Shown: one piece after another, positions 15,486-23,874 of the stretch
How positions within the stretch are numbered: the stretch's first letter is position 1
Layout: each line of letters opens with the position of its first letter
NCBI GenBank assembly: GCA_019347715.1
Contig: JAHWKU010000003.1
Coordinates: 120,871-184,870, forward strand
Source of the DNA: Actinomycetota bacterium
GTDB taxonomy: Bacteria; Actinomycetota; CADDZG01; JAHWKV01
Length of the DNA: 64,000 nt
Direction: 5' to 3'
Notes under the pieces: generated by a model
Seen by the model: the letters and a program-made list of their open reading frames with translations, nothing else
Database searches by the model: none
What the model was told of the DNA's origin: nothing
Position numbers and translations under genes: made by a program

Positions 15486-17155
15486 CTGCGGGAATAGAGG
15501 AGGACCGCGTCGGCAGGGTAATCGGTACCGAACCGGCTACCAGCACGGAGTTCCGAGTAATCCTCGAAGCCGATAGCTATCTGCAGCTAGACGATCTCGT
15601 GGTCGTAGCAACTCAGATTCCCAAAGCCGGCGAGGTCCGCATCTATGGGGTCGTCACCGAGATCGCATCTAAACACGAGGGGGCGCGCTTCGAGTCGGAC
15701 ATGGAGTTGATCAAAGAGGGATCGCTGCCGGCAGAGCTCGCCCGCTCCGCCACCGTTCAGACGATGCGAGTAGATCCGGAGATTTGGGTGGCTCCCGACT
15801 CCGGAGAACCGGTATTCCGCGTCACGGGTGAGGCGCGAGACAAAGCTCTTTATGCCGACGAGATGACCCGCCGCCTCCCGGTGGGATTTGCGCGCGACGG
15901 ACAGCCGCTTTGGGTCGACCTCGATTTCTTCGACGGCAGAAAGGGTGGCCACATCTCGATCTCAGGAGTTTCGGGAGTCGCAACCAAGACCTCCTTTGCA
16001 CTGTCGTTTTTGCGATCGCTCACCGCACACCCCGAAGTGCTTGGGGAGGGGGCGTCCAACCTTCGAGTCCTCGTGTTCAACGTCAAGCAGGAAGATCTGC
16101 TCTGGCTCGATCGCCCCAACACCGGCCTTCAGGAAGACGACGCGGAGAAGTGGCGTGCTCTCGGTATCGCCCCAGAACCGTTCGATTCGGTTTCGTTCTG
16201 GGGCCCCCCTCGAGAAGGAGGCGAGTTGATCGCCGATACCGATTCGAGGACCAAGGGAGTGTCGTCGTTTTCCTGGACACCTAGGGAGTTCGTCGAGCGG
16301 GGCCTGCTGCGATTTCTTTTCACCGAGACCGGCGACTACCGAAACCAGCTCACGTTCGTCGAAGAGAGGGTTCGCTCTCAGCTGATCCGAAACGCAGAGC
16401 CGGTCGCGGGCGACGAAGGAGCGGTTTCGATCGAGGGCCAGGTGGTAAGGTCCCTATCCGACCTGATCGGTGTGATCGGTGAGCATCTCGATCCGGAAGA
16501 TGGGTCCGATCCAGATTCCACCTGGACCGGGCGTGTCGCGGGCGGGACCGCCTCGGCCTTTATGCGCCGTCTTTATGCTGCCGAATCGAGGATGAGGCGT
16601 TTGATTCGTCCCGACGGCAAGCGGGTGGATCGCACCGCCGAGGCTGTCACGGTCGTGGATCTCCACAAGCTCCATGACTTTGCCCAGCGATTCGTAGTGG
16701 GTGCGATCCTCGATGAGGTTTACGCCGAGAAGGAGGCAACCGGCCAGCGGCTTCCGCTGCAGGTGGTCCTCCTCGACGAGCTGAACAAGTACGCTCCTAG
16801 AGAAGGACACTCTCCGATCAAGGAGACGCTGATCGATATCGCGCAGCGCGGGCGGTCCCTCGGCATCATCTTGATAGGCGCCCAGCAGACCGCGTCCAGA
16901 GTGACGCCCGAGCTAAACGAAAACGCCTCTATCCGGGTGACCGGGCGGCTGGACGCGGCCGAGGCCGAACGCGCCGAGTACGGCTGGATGCTTGCCTCGA
17001 CTCGCGCGAGGGCACGCCTATTCAAGCCTGGGACGATGGTGTTGTTCCAGCCGGGGATACCGGCGCCGTTGGTGTTCACCTTTCCGTTCCCGCCTTGGGC
17101 CACCAGGCCCGAGGAAGCTGGTGGCGAAGGCGACCCGTTCAAGGGACTCGCATGA
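15482..17155 (+). CDS. herA: HerA-type DNA translocase ATPase
   Basis: 557 residues from the TTG that overlaps the nurA stop; the frame is open further upstream but only within nurA. The N-terminal HAS-barrel reads RVGRVIGTEPATSTEF. The Walker A loop is GVSGVATKTS with Lys169, where the usual glycine before Lys is Thr. Walker B is VVLLDELNKYAP. IILIGAQQTASRV and the arginine-bearing NASIRVTGRLDAAEAERAEYG follow, as in the FtsK-HerA superfamily. HerA forms a hexamer that pumps DNA to NurA. Linked by ATGA to sbcD. Confidence 0.85.
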   Translation: MTAGIEEDRVGRVIGTEPATSTEFRVILEADSYLQLDDLVVVATQIPKAGEVRIYGVVTEIASKHEGARFESDMELIKEGSLPAELARSATVQTMRVDPEIWVAPDSGEPVFRVTGEARDKALYADEMTRRLPVGFARDGQPLWVDLDFFDGRKGGHISISGVSGVATKTSFALSFLRSLTAHPEVLGEGASNLRVLVFNVKQEDLLWLDRPNTGLQEDDAEKWRALGIAPEPFDSVSFWGPPREGGELIADTDSRTKGVSSFSWTPREFVERGLLRFLFTETGDYRNQLTFVEERVRSQLIRNAEPVAGDEGAVSIEGQVVRSLSDLIGVIGEHLDPEDGSDPDSTWTGRVAGGTASAFMRRLYAAESRMRRLIRPDGKRVDRTAEAVTVVDLHKLHDFAQRFVVGAILDEVYAEKEATGQRLPLQVVLLDELNKYAPREGHSPIKETLIDIAQRGRSLGIILIGAQQTASRVTPELNENASIRVTGRLDAAEAERAEYGWMLASTRARARLFKPGTMVLFQPGIPAPLVFTFPFPPWATRPEEAGGEGDPFKGLA

Positions 17156-18306
17156 GGATCCTTCACACAGCCGACTGGCACGTTGGAAAAAAGCTTGGAC
17201 GTATCGACCGGCAGATCGAGTACGAAAACGCGATAGACGAAGTCGTCGAGATCGCTCGAGACCAAAAAGTGGATCTGGTGATTGTGGCGGGAGATCTATT
17301 CGACCGGGCAAATACTCCGCTGGATTCGATGGGTCTGGTTGTCGATGGTCTCATCCGGCTAGCAGATGTAGCCGGGAGAGTGGTGGCGATGCCGGGCAAT
17401 CACGATTCGGCCCACCTGTTCGATTTTCTTGCCCCGCTTCTGGAGGGCAGAGGGGTGCTGCTCTCTCCGCGTTTGAAGAGACCTGCAGACGGCGGAGTCG
17501 TTTCGGTCCCATCTCGGGACGGCACCGAGACCGCGTCGATCGCTGTCCTTCCGTTCATCCATGAGGCCGACGTCGTCGAGGACTTCATGGATGCCTCAGA
17601 GGAGTGGTTCAAGGAGTACGCCGATCGGGTCAAAGCCATCTCTGCTGCGCTTTGTGCGGCTATCGATCCCAAGACGGTCGGCATACTGACCGGGCATTTC
17701 TTCGTCGACGGGGCCGAAGTCGGCGGGGGAGAGCGCAGAATGCATATCGGCCCCCAGTTCGCAGTGACCAACCAAGCGATACCGCCGGGCATCCACTACG
17801 CCGCTTTGGGCCACATCCACAGACCCCAGGCGATCGCCGACTCGCCCATCCCCGCTCGGTACTCCGGGTCTCTCATCCAGCTCGACTTCTCAGAACGAGC
17901 CCACGACAAAGGCGTGGTCATCATCGACGCCAAGCCGGGGGCGCCGGCGAAGATCGAGCCGGTTCTTCTTTCTTCCGGCCGCAAGCTGATCAGGGTCGAA
18001 GACGATCTCCAATCCCTCGAGAAGAGAGCCGGGGAATTCGGTGATGCCTATCTCGACGTTCGGGTCCTCACCGACGGCCCGGTCCTCGGTCTTGCCGAAT
18101 CGGTACGCAAGATTCTCCCGAATGCCCTCATCGTTCAGGCGGTCTATGAACGGCAGCCCACCGAAGTTGCCCTGTCGTCATCGGAGCGAAGCTTGAGCGA
18201 GTCTTATTCCGATTACTTCTCCCATCGCCACGGCGCGGAGATTCCCAAGGACCTATCGGATTTGGTGAGAGCTCTGGAAGAAGAGGTAGTCCGTGCGGCC
18301 TCTTGA
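17152..18306 (+). CDS. sbcD: SbcD/Mre11 exonuclease subunit
   Basis: 384 residues starting at the ATG that overlaps the herA stop. Metallophosphoesterase motifs are clear: ILHTADWHVGK at the start, VAGDLFDRANTP near 44, MPGNHDSAHLF near 80, GHFFVDGAE near 182 and ALGHIHRPQ near 222. SbcD/Mre11 is the Mn-dependent nuclease of the SbcCD complex that opens hairpins and processes double-strand ends. The last 14 bases overlap sbcC, so both are translated together. Confidence 0.95.
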   Translation: MRILHTADWHVGKKLGRIDRQIEYENAIDEVVEIARDQKVDLVIVAGDLFDRANTPLDSMGLVVDGLIRLADVAGRVVAMPGNHDSAHLFDFLAPLLEGRGVLLSPRLKRPADGGVVSVPSRDGTETASIAVLPFIHEADVVEDFMDASEEWFKEYADRVKAISAALCAAIDPKTVGILTGHFFVDGAEVGGGERRMHIGPQFAVTNQAIPPGIHYAALGHIHRPQAIADSPIPARYSGSLIQLDFSERAHDKGVVIIDAKPGAPAKIEPVLLSSGRKLIRVEDDLQSLEKRAGEFGDAYLDVRVLTDGPVLGLAESVRKILPNALIVQAVYERQPTEVALSSSERSLSESYSDYFSHRHGAEIPKDLSDLVRALEEEVVRAAS

Positions 18307-20728
18307 GCTTACGATCGATGGCTTCAAGAGCTATCGCGATCCCCAGACTTTCAATTTTGATGGCCGGGGCCTCTTCGGCATTGTTGGGCCAACCGGATCG
18401 GGAAAGTCTTCGCTTCTCGATGCCATGGTCTATGCCCTGTTCGGTAAAACGCCGAGGCTCGAGAAAGAGACCCGAAGGCTGATCAACTCGCAGTGTGATG
18501 AAGCAAAGGTGCGGTTGGTGTTCGATGTCGATGACGTCGCCTGGGAAGTCACGAGGGTCATTCGTCATAAGGGCGCGGCCCCCGTGGTTCTAAGAAAGCT
18601 TGGGGAAACCAATCATGAGGCAGCCGGCGCCGGGGCGGTTAGCGAACGCATCGAGTCGCTGATTGGCCTCGACTTTCGAGCGTTCTGTTCATCGGTGACA
18701 CTGCCCCAGGGTGAGTTCGATCGTTTTCTGAGAGCCGCCCCATCCGACCGGGCGAAGGTTCTCAAAGGCATATTTCGCCTGGAACGCGTTGACCAGCTGC
18801 GAGAGCTCGCCAAGCAACGAAAGGCAGAGCTCGAGGGAACATTGGTTGGGCTGCAGACTGCTCTCTCTGTGCTGCCAGAGGATCCCAAGGGCCTCTTGAT
18901 CGAGCTCAGCGAGCAATTAAAAGACACGCGCGCAAAATCAGAAACTTTGAAGGAAGCCATCGAGGAAGAGGCAAAGACTCAGAAGACCCTCGAGACGGTG
19001 ACATCCAACCTCGAAGTTGTTGAGAAGCGAAGGGTCTCCACTGAGGAAGCTTTAGAGCGGCTTCCCGAACCATCCATCCTGCAAGAGCTCGCCGAGGCCG
19101 AGGACGCGCTGGTTCGCTCATTCGAAGCAGCCGCGAAGGAAGCCTCGGCTCTTGCGAAAGACCTGCAAGCTGCTATCAAGGGAGAGGCCGACCTCAACAA
19201 GTCTCTGGATGCCGACTCGATTCCGCGAGCCAAGGAGCTCGCGTTCGAATTGAAGAAAATGAGCGAAGAAGTGTCTGAAGCGCGCGCCCGGCTGGCGAAG
19301 CTCGACGAGCAAACTGCGGAGCATCAAAAGACGGTCGCTGCCGCAGAACGCTCGAGTGAAAAGGCCGCCGAAGTCCTGCGTCTTGCGGAGGCGGACCTGC
19401 TGACCGCCCACCGGACGCACGATGCCCACCGGCTGCAAAAGGGATTGAAGCCAGGAGACGATTGCCCCGTTTGCGGGCAGACCGTCGGGAAGATCACGAT
19501 GGAGGCAGCTCCCGGTCTCGATGTAGCAGAAAAGGCGAAGGAAAAGGCCGACCGCAAGGCAAAAGAAGCGAGCGCATCTCTAGAGCAGGCCGGCCGAGCC
19601 CTGGCTCTCATCGAAAATGATTCAGTTTCCGTAAGAAAGAGAATCGAAGACCTCGAGGCATCGTCCGCTGGAGTTCGCTCCGGACTCGATCAGATCCTCG
19701 GTTCGCCAAAGGATGCTGAAACCGAGATAGAAAAACGCGAGGGGGCGCTGCGCAAGGCCGCGCTGGCAGTGAGTGAAGCTCGCCAAGCTGCAGAGGAGTC
19801 GTCGAGGAACGAACGTGAAATGGTCACGGCCCTAGAAGCTTCCAGGAAGTTGCGCCTTTCTCACGTCGAGATTCTCATCAAAGTGTCGGAGCGACTTGCA
19901 CTGGAGGCCCCCACTTTCGAAGACGATGCCGCGGCGCTCCTTGACAGCGCGAAGCGCGCAGAGGATGCCGGGCGGGCCTTGCTCAAAGAGCTCACCAGTG
20001 AAAAGAGCGCTCTCGAGGCAGAGATCGTGGCCTGTGAGAGGCGGAGGTCTGAGTTTCACCAGCGCCTTGGGCTCGCCGACGGGGAATCGGTGGCAGAAGC
20101 CCTCAGCGCGGTCACCGAGAGGATCGGGGCTCTTCAGAGTGAGATGACCAAGGTAACTGAAGCCGCCGAGCGCCGCACGGAACTGGAAAAAGAAATGGGG
20201 GGCCTGATTGAAACAAGGGCTCATCTCGAGATCCTCGTTTCGGACCTAACCGACTCGAGGTTTCCCGCCTATCTTCTAGATGGTCATCGCAGGCTTCTCT
20301 CCGAGCTTGGCTCGGAAAAGCTGTTCGGTCTCACCGGGAGGTACCGGTTCGATGACGCGGGCGAGTTCCAAATTGTTGATGAAGCAACGGGAGTGACCAG
20401 ATCTCCCGAGACTCTCTCTGGCGGTGAGACTTTCCTGGCATCGCTTGCGTTAGCGCTCGCCATGGCAGAGGCCGTCGCCCAGCAGGGGGGCCGGCTGGAC
20501 TGCTTCTTCCTAGACGAAGGGTTCGGATCGCTCGATTCTGGCAGTCTGGAACTGGCTCTTGATGGGATCGAGAGTTTGGCCGTCCCCGGTCGGCTGATCG
20601 GACTGATCTCTCACGTCGGCGGGCTCCAATCTCGTCTCGACGACCTGATAGTGCTTGACCGCAAATCCGATGGCTCGACTCAGGTAGAGCAAACGGAAGG
20701 CCCCATCGCCTTTGCGTTGACCATCTGA
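18293..20728 (+). CDS. sbcC: SbcC/Rad50 ATPase subunit
   Basis: 811 residues from a GTG inside the sbcD end. N-terminal Walker A is GPTGSGKSSLLDAMVYALFG. Long coiled coils fill about 160-680, interrupted by the zinc hook CPVC (Cys391, Cys394). The C-terminal ABC signature is LSGGETFLASLALALA, followed by Walker B FFLDEGFGSLD. It forms the tethering ATPase of the SbcCD (Mre11-Rad50) complex. It is shorter than E. coli SbcC (about 1,050) but fits the compact actinobacterial form. Last gene of the end-resection operon. Confidence 0.95.
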   Translation: MRPLELTIDGFKSYRDPQTFNFDGRGLFGIVGPTGSGKSSLLDAMVYALFGKTPRLEKETRRLINSQCDEAKVRLVFDVDDVAWEVTRVIRHKGAAPVVLRKLGETNHEAAGAGAVSERIESLIGLDFRAFCSSVTLPQGEFDRFLRAAPSDRAKVLKGIFRLERVDQLRELAKQRKAELEGTLVGLQTALSVLPEDPKGLLIELSEQLKDTRAKSETLKEAIEEEAKTQKTLETVTSNLEVVEKRRVSTEEALERLPEPSILQELAEAEDALVRSFEAAAKEASALAKDLQAAIKGEADLNKSLDADSIPRAKELAFELKKMSEEVSEARARLAKLDEQTAEHQKTVAAAERSSEKAAEVLRLAEADLLTAHRTHDAHRLQKGLKPGDDCPVCGQTVGKITMEAAPGLDVAEKAKEKADRKAKEASASLEQAGRALALIENDSVSVRKRIEDLEASSAGVRSGLDQILGSPKDAETEIEKREGALRKAALAVSEARQAAEESSRNEREMVTALEASRKLRLSHVEILIKVSERLALEAPTFEDDAAALLDSAKRAEDAGRALLKELTSEKSALEAEIVACERRRSEFHQRLGLADGESVAEALSAVTERIGALQSEMTKVTEAAERRTELEKEMGGLIETRAHLEILVSDLTDSRFPAYLLDGHRRLLSELGSEKLFGLTGRYRFDDAGEFQIVDEATGVTRSPETLSGGETFLASLALALAMAEAVAQQGGRLDCFFLDEGFGSLDSGSLELALDGIESLAVPGRLIGLISHVGGLQSRLDDLIVLDRKSDGSTQVEQTEGPIAFALTI

Positions 20729-20737
20729 GTGAGTGGG

Positions 20738-21823
20738 CTAGGGAACCGGTCCCTTCTCCTGCACTCGCAGGATTGACGCCACATACGAAAGCAAGGAGCC
20801 GCCGTCCGATATCCATTGCCGGGCCGTCGCGGTGAGAGTGACGTGGCGGAACAATTTCACCTTCGTCAGTCTCGCCTGCTCCCGCCGGCCGACTTCTCGA
20901 ACCAGTAACTCAGACTCACTTACAGGAGCCGCAGGGTCGTTGGTGCTGTGCAGAGCAAGGAGGGGGACGCTCAAACGATCGATATCACGCGCAGGCGACA
21001 TCTCTTCGATGATCGATCGGGGTTGGTCTGGCAGAGCTTCGACCAGCTCGCGCGTCTTTGTTGGATCCGTGTTAGTCATCAGCTCGTACATAGGAAGAGC
21101 TTCTGAAGGCACGGCTTCGCGATCGCCGGTTTGGTATGCCACAACGAACCGATCTCTCTGATCTTCCGGAAGGAAGGCCGACAGGATCATCGTCACGACG
21201 TTTCTTGCCTCGGAAGCGGGTTCCCAAGCTACGTAATCCGAACCGTCGAACACCCTTCCGGTTGTGACTCCCTGCAGAAGATGTATGAGGTCGTAGTAGG
21301 TGCCGACCGTCGCCAGCGTTGCGATCCTTGATTGGATCTCGGGGTTTTGTTCCAGCGCGACGATCGTAAAAGCCGCCCCGAACGAGAACGCGAGGACGAC
21401 GATGTCTTTTTCGTTCGGAAAATGGGTGAGGGCCCCCGTGATGCGATCGAGGTCGAGGCGTTCGAAAGTCCGATCGCCCAGAGCAAGGGCGGGGACGAGG
21501 ACCCGGCGACCTGCCCTCGCTAGTGACTTTGCCACCCGGACTACCCGAGGATCATCGATCCCTCCTGGATTTGCTCCATGAACAACAACAACTAGAGGAA
21601 GGTCTGATCTCCGGTCCAGCTGATACAGATCGGCATGACCATTCGGCAGCTGCAGCCGGGTCCTAGTGACTCTGCCTGTAGGAAGTGAGAGCGAATCGGT
21701 GGCCTCGCCGAAGATCTCGGCAAGCACGATGGCCGCCTTCCCGTGGCTGCGGGAGGTTCTGAAAGAAGCGAGAACTACTGCGGCAAGGAGTGCCAGTGCC
21801 GCGAAGCGGGTCGGTCTCCGCAT
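20738..21823 (-). CDS. Alpha/beta hydrolase, membrane-anchored or exported
   Basis: 361 residues. Residues 1-25 look like a signal anchor (MRRPTRFAALALLAAVVLA). The hydrolase fold is suggested by VVVVHGANPGG (oxyanion loop), a nucleophile elbow VLAFSFGAAF near 147 (x-x-S-x-G; the first Gly of GxSxG is Ala), and late LLALHSTNDPAAPVSE for the acid and HVTLTA for the histidine. The substrate is unknown. Convergent with sbcC; not obviously linked to the next gene upstream, from which it is separated by 19 bases. Confidence 0.7.
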   Translation of the reverse strand: MRRPTRFAALALLAAVVLASFRTSRSHGKAAIVLAEIFGEATDSLSLPTGRVTRTRLQLPNGHADLYQLDRRSDLPLVVVVHGANPGGIDDPRVVRVAKSLARAGRRVLVPALALGDRTFERLDLDRITGALTHFPNEKDIVVLAFSFGAAFTIVALEQNPEIQSRIATLATVGTYYDLIHLLQGVTTGRVFDGSDYVAWEPASEARNVVTMILSAFLPEDQRDRFVVAYQTGDREAVPSEALPMYELMTNTDPTKTRELVEALPDQPRSIIEEMSPARDIDRLSVPLLALHSTNDPAAPVSESELLVREVGRREQARLTKVKLFRHVTLTATARQWISDGGSLLSYVASILRVQEKGPVP

Positions 21824-21842
21824 CGCTCACATTGTTTGTTCG

Positions 21843-22256
21843 TCAAGAAGCGATCGGCAAAGAGAACTTGACGAACGTCCCCTCTCTCTGGTTGCTGACC
21901 CATTCAGCATCCGGGAATAGCGCTTTTACGAGGCCTTCAGCGAGGACCTTTTGGAACATGTACGTAGGAGTCTTGGGGTCCCAATCGGGAACCGGACTTT
22001 CGTCTGTCAGGGTAGAAACAACTCTGATCTCGAGGTGATCCGTGCTTGGGGTGAGGGTGACCTTGATCGGATCGGAGTTTTCTGCCGCTTGGTGGGCCTG
22101 GATCGCTCCTGTACATGCTTCGGATATGGCTATCTTCAGATCCTCAATAGAGTCCTCGTCGACCCCAAGTTGCCGACCGGCGGCCGCGATAAAAATGCGC
22201 GCAGTAGCGACTTGTTCTGGTACCACGGGGATGATCAACTCCAACGAGTCACTCAT
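21843..22256 (-). CDS. RsbW-like anti-sigma/HATPase regulatory protein
   Basis: 137 residues of the RsbW/SpoIIAB (HATPase_c_2) type: LIIPVVPEQVATARIFI at the start, IEDLKIAISEACTGAIQAH as the N-box helix, and a C-terminal EGTFVKFSLPI strand. In standard anti-sigma kinases the N-box reads EACTNA; the metal-binding Asn is Gly here, so kinase activity may be weak or lost. Divergent from the rsbW-sigF pair and preceded by a SigF-type promoter, so it is probably a feedback component of that system. Confidence 0.7.
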   Translation of the reverse strand: MSDSLELIIPVVPEQVATARIFIAAAGRQLGVDEDSIEDLKIAISEACTGAIQAHQAAENSDPIKVTLTPSTDHLEIRVVSTLTDESPVPDWDPKTPTYMFQKVLAEGLVKALFPDAEWVSNQREGTFVKFSLPIAS

Positions 22257-22327
22257 CCTCGACCTTGTCTGTCCATTGGCAAGGTTCCGTTCGCCCCTGA
22301 AGCGGCTGCCTTGATCGGATTGCTATC

Positions 22328-22352
22328 CTACCCAGGATTAAATGGGCGAAAC
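22328..22352 (-). promoter_or_regulatory. SigF/SigB-type promoter for the RsbW-like gene
   Basis: On the minus strand: GTTT (22352-22349), 15 bases, GGGTAG (22333-22328). This matches the SigF/SigB promoter pattern GTTT-N15-17-GGGTAT at nine of ten positions. Transcription would start near 22321, about 65 bases before the gene. It suggests feedback control by the sigF product encoded on the other side. Confidence 0.65.
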
Positions 22353-22359
22353 CGTAACT

Positions 22360-22401
22360 ATGAAGCGCATTAATTCGAGCGCGCTCAAGGGAGAGCTTTG
22401 A
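22360..22401 (+). other. Upstream mini-ORF overlapping the rsbW start
   Basis: ATG plus 12 codons and TGA encode MKRINSSALKGEL. The TGA overlaps the TTG start of the next gene (TTGA). The GGGAGAG inside its end can also serve as the ribosome binding site of that gene. It is a candidate coupling leader with no other function visible. Confidence 0.4.
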
Positions 22402-22778
22402 ACGAAATAGAACTGACGGTGCCTGCGAATCCCGACTTTTTGCATTTGATCCGAACGGTCGTGGCTAGCGTCGCGGCCCGGGCGGGGTTCACGATCGACG
22501 AGATCGAAGATCTTCGGCTGGCCATCGATGAGGCAGGGGCCTATCTGTTGAGCGTTAAGCCAAACCCACGACTCATCCGCCTGAAGGTGCTAACCAGTCG
22601 AGAGTCCCTATACGCCACGGTCGTAAGTGACTCGCATCCGGATTCGTGGCCCGCGGCTGGATCGAAGGACGGGCTCGCCTGGAAGGTTCTTTCCGCTCTC
22701 ACCGATGAGGCCGAGTTTCTCCTGGAAGACGGAGATCCTGCCGTCAGGATCGCCAAGCGAAAGGCGGTGTCCGCTTGA
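22398..22778 (+). CDS. rsbW: Anti-sigma factor RsbW/UsfX
   Basis: 126 residues from TTG. The fold and the ending GLAWKVLSALTDEAEFLLEDG closely parallel mycobacterial UsfX (whose matching segment is SWHVLTALADDVQTF), the anti-sigma factor of SigF. The N-box helix is EDLRLAIDEAGAYLL. As in UsfX, the canonical Asn of the kinase N-box is missing (Tyr here). It would bind and silence SigF. Its stop codon overlaps the sigF start (TTGA), giving a fixed translation ratio. No anti-anti-sigma gene is in the window. Confidence 0.82.
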   Translation: MNEIELTVPANPDFLHLIRTVVASVAARAGFTIDEIEDLRLAIDEAGAYLLSVKPNPRLIRLKVLTSRESLYATVVSDSHPDSWPAAGSKDGLAWKVLSALTDEAEFLLEDGDPAVRIAKRKAVSA

Positions 22779-23521
22779 CCGAAGAGGAGAACTCCTCCTT
22801 CGACAAAGAACGGACTCGTGAACTGTTCCAGCGGCTAAAGGAAGATCCATCTGCCCGCGATGAGCTCGTTCGCCTTCACTTGCCCTTGGTCGAGTACCTT
22901 GCCCGTCGCTTTCGAGGGCGCGGGGAACCCCTCGATGATTTGGTGCAGGTTGCGAGTCTTGGGCTTTTGAAGGCCATCGATCGTTTCGATCCCGAGCGCG
23001 GCGTCGAGTTCTCGACCTATGCCACGCCGACGATCATCGGTGAATTAAAGCGTTACTTCCGAGACAAGGGATGGGCGATCAGAGTTCCAAGGCGCCTTCA
23101 GGAGATTGGCCTGCAGCTTGCCCAGGTTATGCCCGATCTGTCGCAAGAGCTTGGCCGGGCTCCATCGATTCCCGAGGTGGCACAGCGGACGGGACTGAGT
23201 GAGGAAGACGTGCTCGAAGGGATCAACGCCGCTCAGGTCTATTCCCTCAAGTCGCTCGATGCTCCCGTCACCGAGGATGGAACGAATTCAGTCGCGCGAC
23301 TGGGGGCCGAGGATGAGTCGTTAGAGCTTCTTGAGGCTTGGTCGAGCATTGCTCATCTGTTGGAGAAGTTGCCGTATCGAGAGCGGAAGATTCTGCACTT
23401 GAGGTTCGTGGTCGGACAGACCCAGAGCCAGATCGCGGAGGAGCTTGAGATATCGCAGATGCACGTATCCCGCCTCCTTAGCAAGACTCTCGCTCACCTA
23501 AGAGCTGCGTCGGAAGAGTGA
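22775..23521 (+). CDS. sigF: RNA polymerase sigma factor SigF/SigB family
   Basis: 248 residues, a group 3 sigma factor. Region 2: HLPLVEYLARRFRGRGEPLDDLVQVASLGLLKAIDRFDP with the promoter-melting EFSTYATPTIIGELKRYFRDK. Region 3: LSQELGRAPSIPEVAQRTGLS. Region 4: LPYRERKILHLRFVVGQTQSQIAEELEISQMHVSRLLSK. This is the SigB/SigF general stress type. Translated from a TTG overlapping rsbW. Two promoters of its expected sequence flank the locus (22328 and 23820, both minus strand), one of them for a KGG stress protein. Confidence 0.9.
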   Translation: MTEEENSSFDKERTRELFQRLKEDPSARDELVRLHLPLVEYLARRFRGRGEPLDDLVQVASLGLLKAIDRFDPERGVEFSTYATPTIIGELKRYFRDKGWAIRVPRRLQEIGLQLAQVMPDLSQELGRAPSIPEVAQRTGLSEEDVLEGINAAQVYSLKSLDAPVTEDGTNSVARLGAEDESLELLEAWSSIAHLLEKLPYRERKILHLRFVVGQTQSQIAEELEISQMHVSRLLSKTLAHLRAASEE

Positions 23522-23524
23522 CGG

Positions 23525-23779
23525 TTAGTTAGAGCCGCCCTTTCGGCCGATCTGCTGGTAGAACTCCACCCCATAGCGTTGCTTGGTAGCTTCGCCGCCC
23601 TTCTTTCCTCCCAGCCGGCCTATTTCACTGAAGTGTCTGTCCCCGTAACGGCGCTTGGTTGAGAGTCCGCCCTTGCGTCCGGCTTCTGCTCGGCTCATCT
23701 TCCTGGGGCGGGCTTCTCCATTTCCAAGTGTTGAGTTTTCTTTGAGGGCTTCGTCGTTATGGGACCTCTGCTCATCCAT
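23525..23779 (-). CDS. KGG-repeat general stress protein (GsiB-like)
   Basis: 84 residues from the ATG at 23779, which is preceded by GAGGAG; a longer frame to 23842 would start inside the promoter. The protein is hydrophilic and has three KGG-type repeats: AGRKGGLSTKRRYG, LGGKKGGEATKQRYG and IGRKGG at the end. Such repeats define the stress-induced KGG family that includes Bacillus GsiB, a sigma-B-controlled protein thought to protect against desiccation. The gene ends 4 bases from the sigF end and has its own SigF-type promoter. Confidence 0.85.
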   Translation of the reverse strand: MDEQRSHNDEALKENSTLGNGEARPRKMSRAEAGRKGGLSTKRRYGDRHFSEIGRLGGKKGGEATKQRYGVEFYQQIGRKGGSN

Positions 23780-23819
23780 GAGTGGCTCCTCGAAAGTCGT
23801 GCAATTTCGTGTGATAGAA

Positions 23820-23844
23820 GTACCCGACGAGTCAAGGCCCAAAC
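23820..23844 (-). promoter_or_regulatory. SigF/SigB-type promoter for the KGG gene
   Basis: On the minus strand: GTTT (23844-23841), 15 bases, GGGTAC (23825-23820). Spacing is identical to the element at 22328-22352. Transcription would begin near 23813, with a leader of about 33 bases carrying GAGGAG. KGG genes are classic general-stress targets, which agrees with control by the neighbouring sigF. Confidence 0.7.
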
Positions 23845-23874
23845 CCGCGGCGCGATTCGGTCACGCTTGGTCTG

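Noticed and set aside
23780..23842. Longer KGG protein start at 23842
   Set aside because: That start lies inside the SigF-type promoter; ATG 23779 has GAGGAG and begins a family-like sequence.
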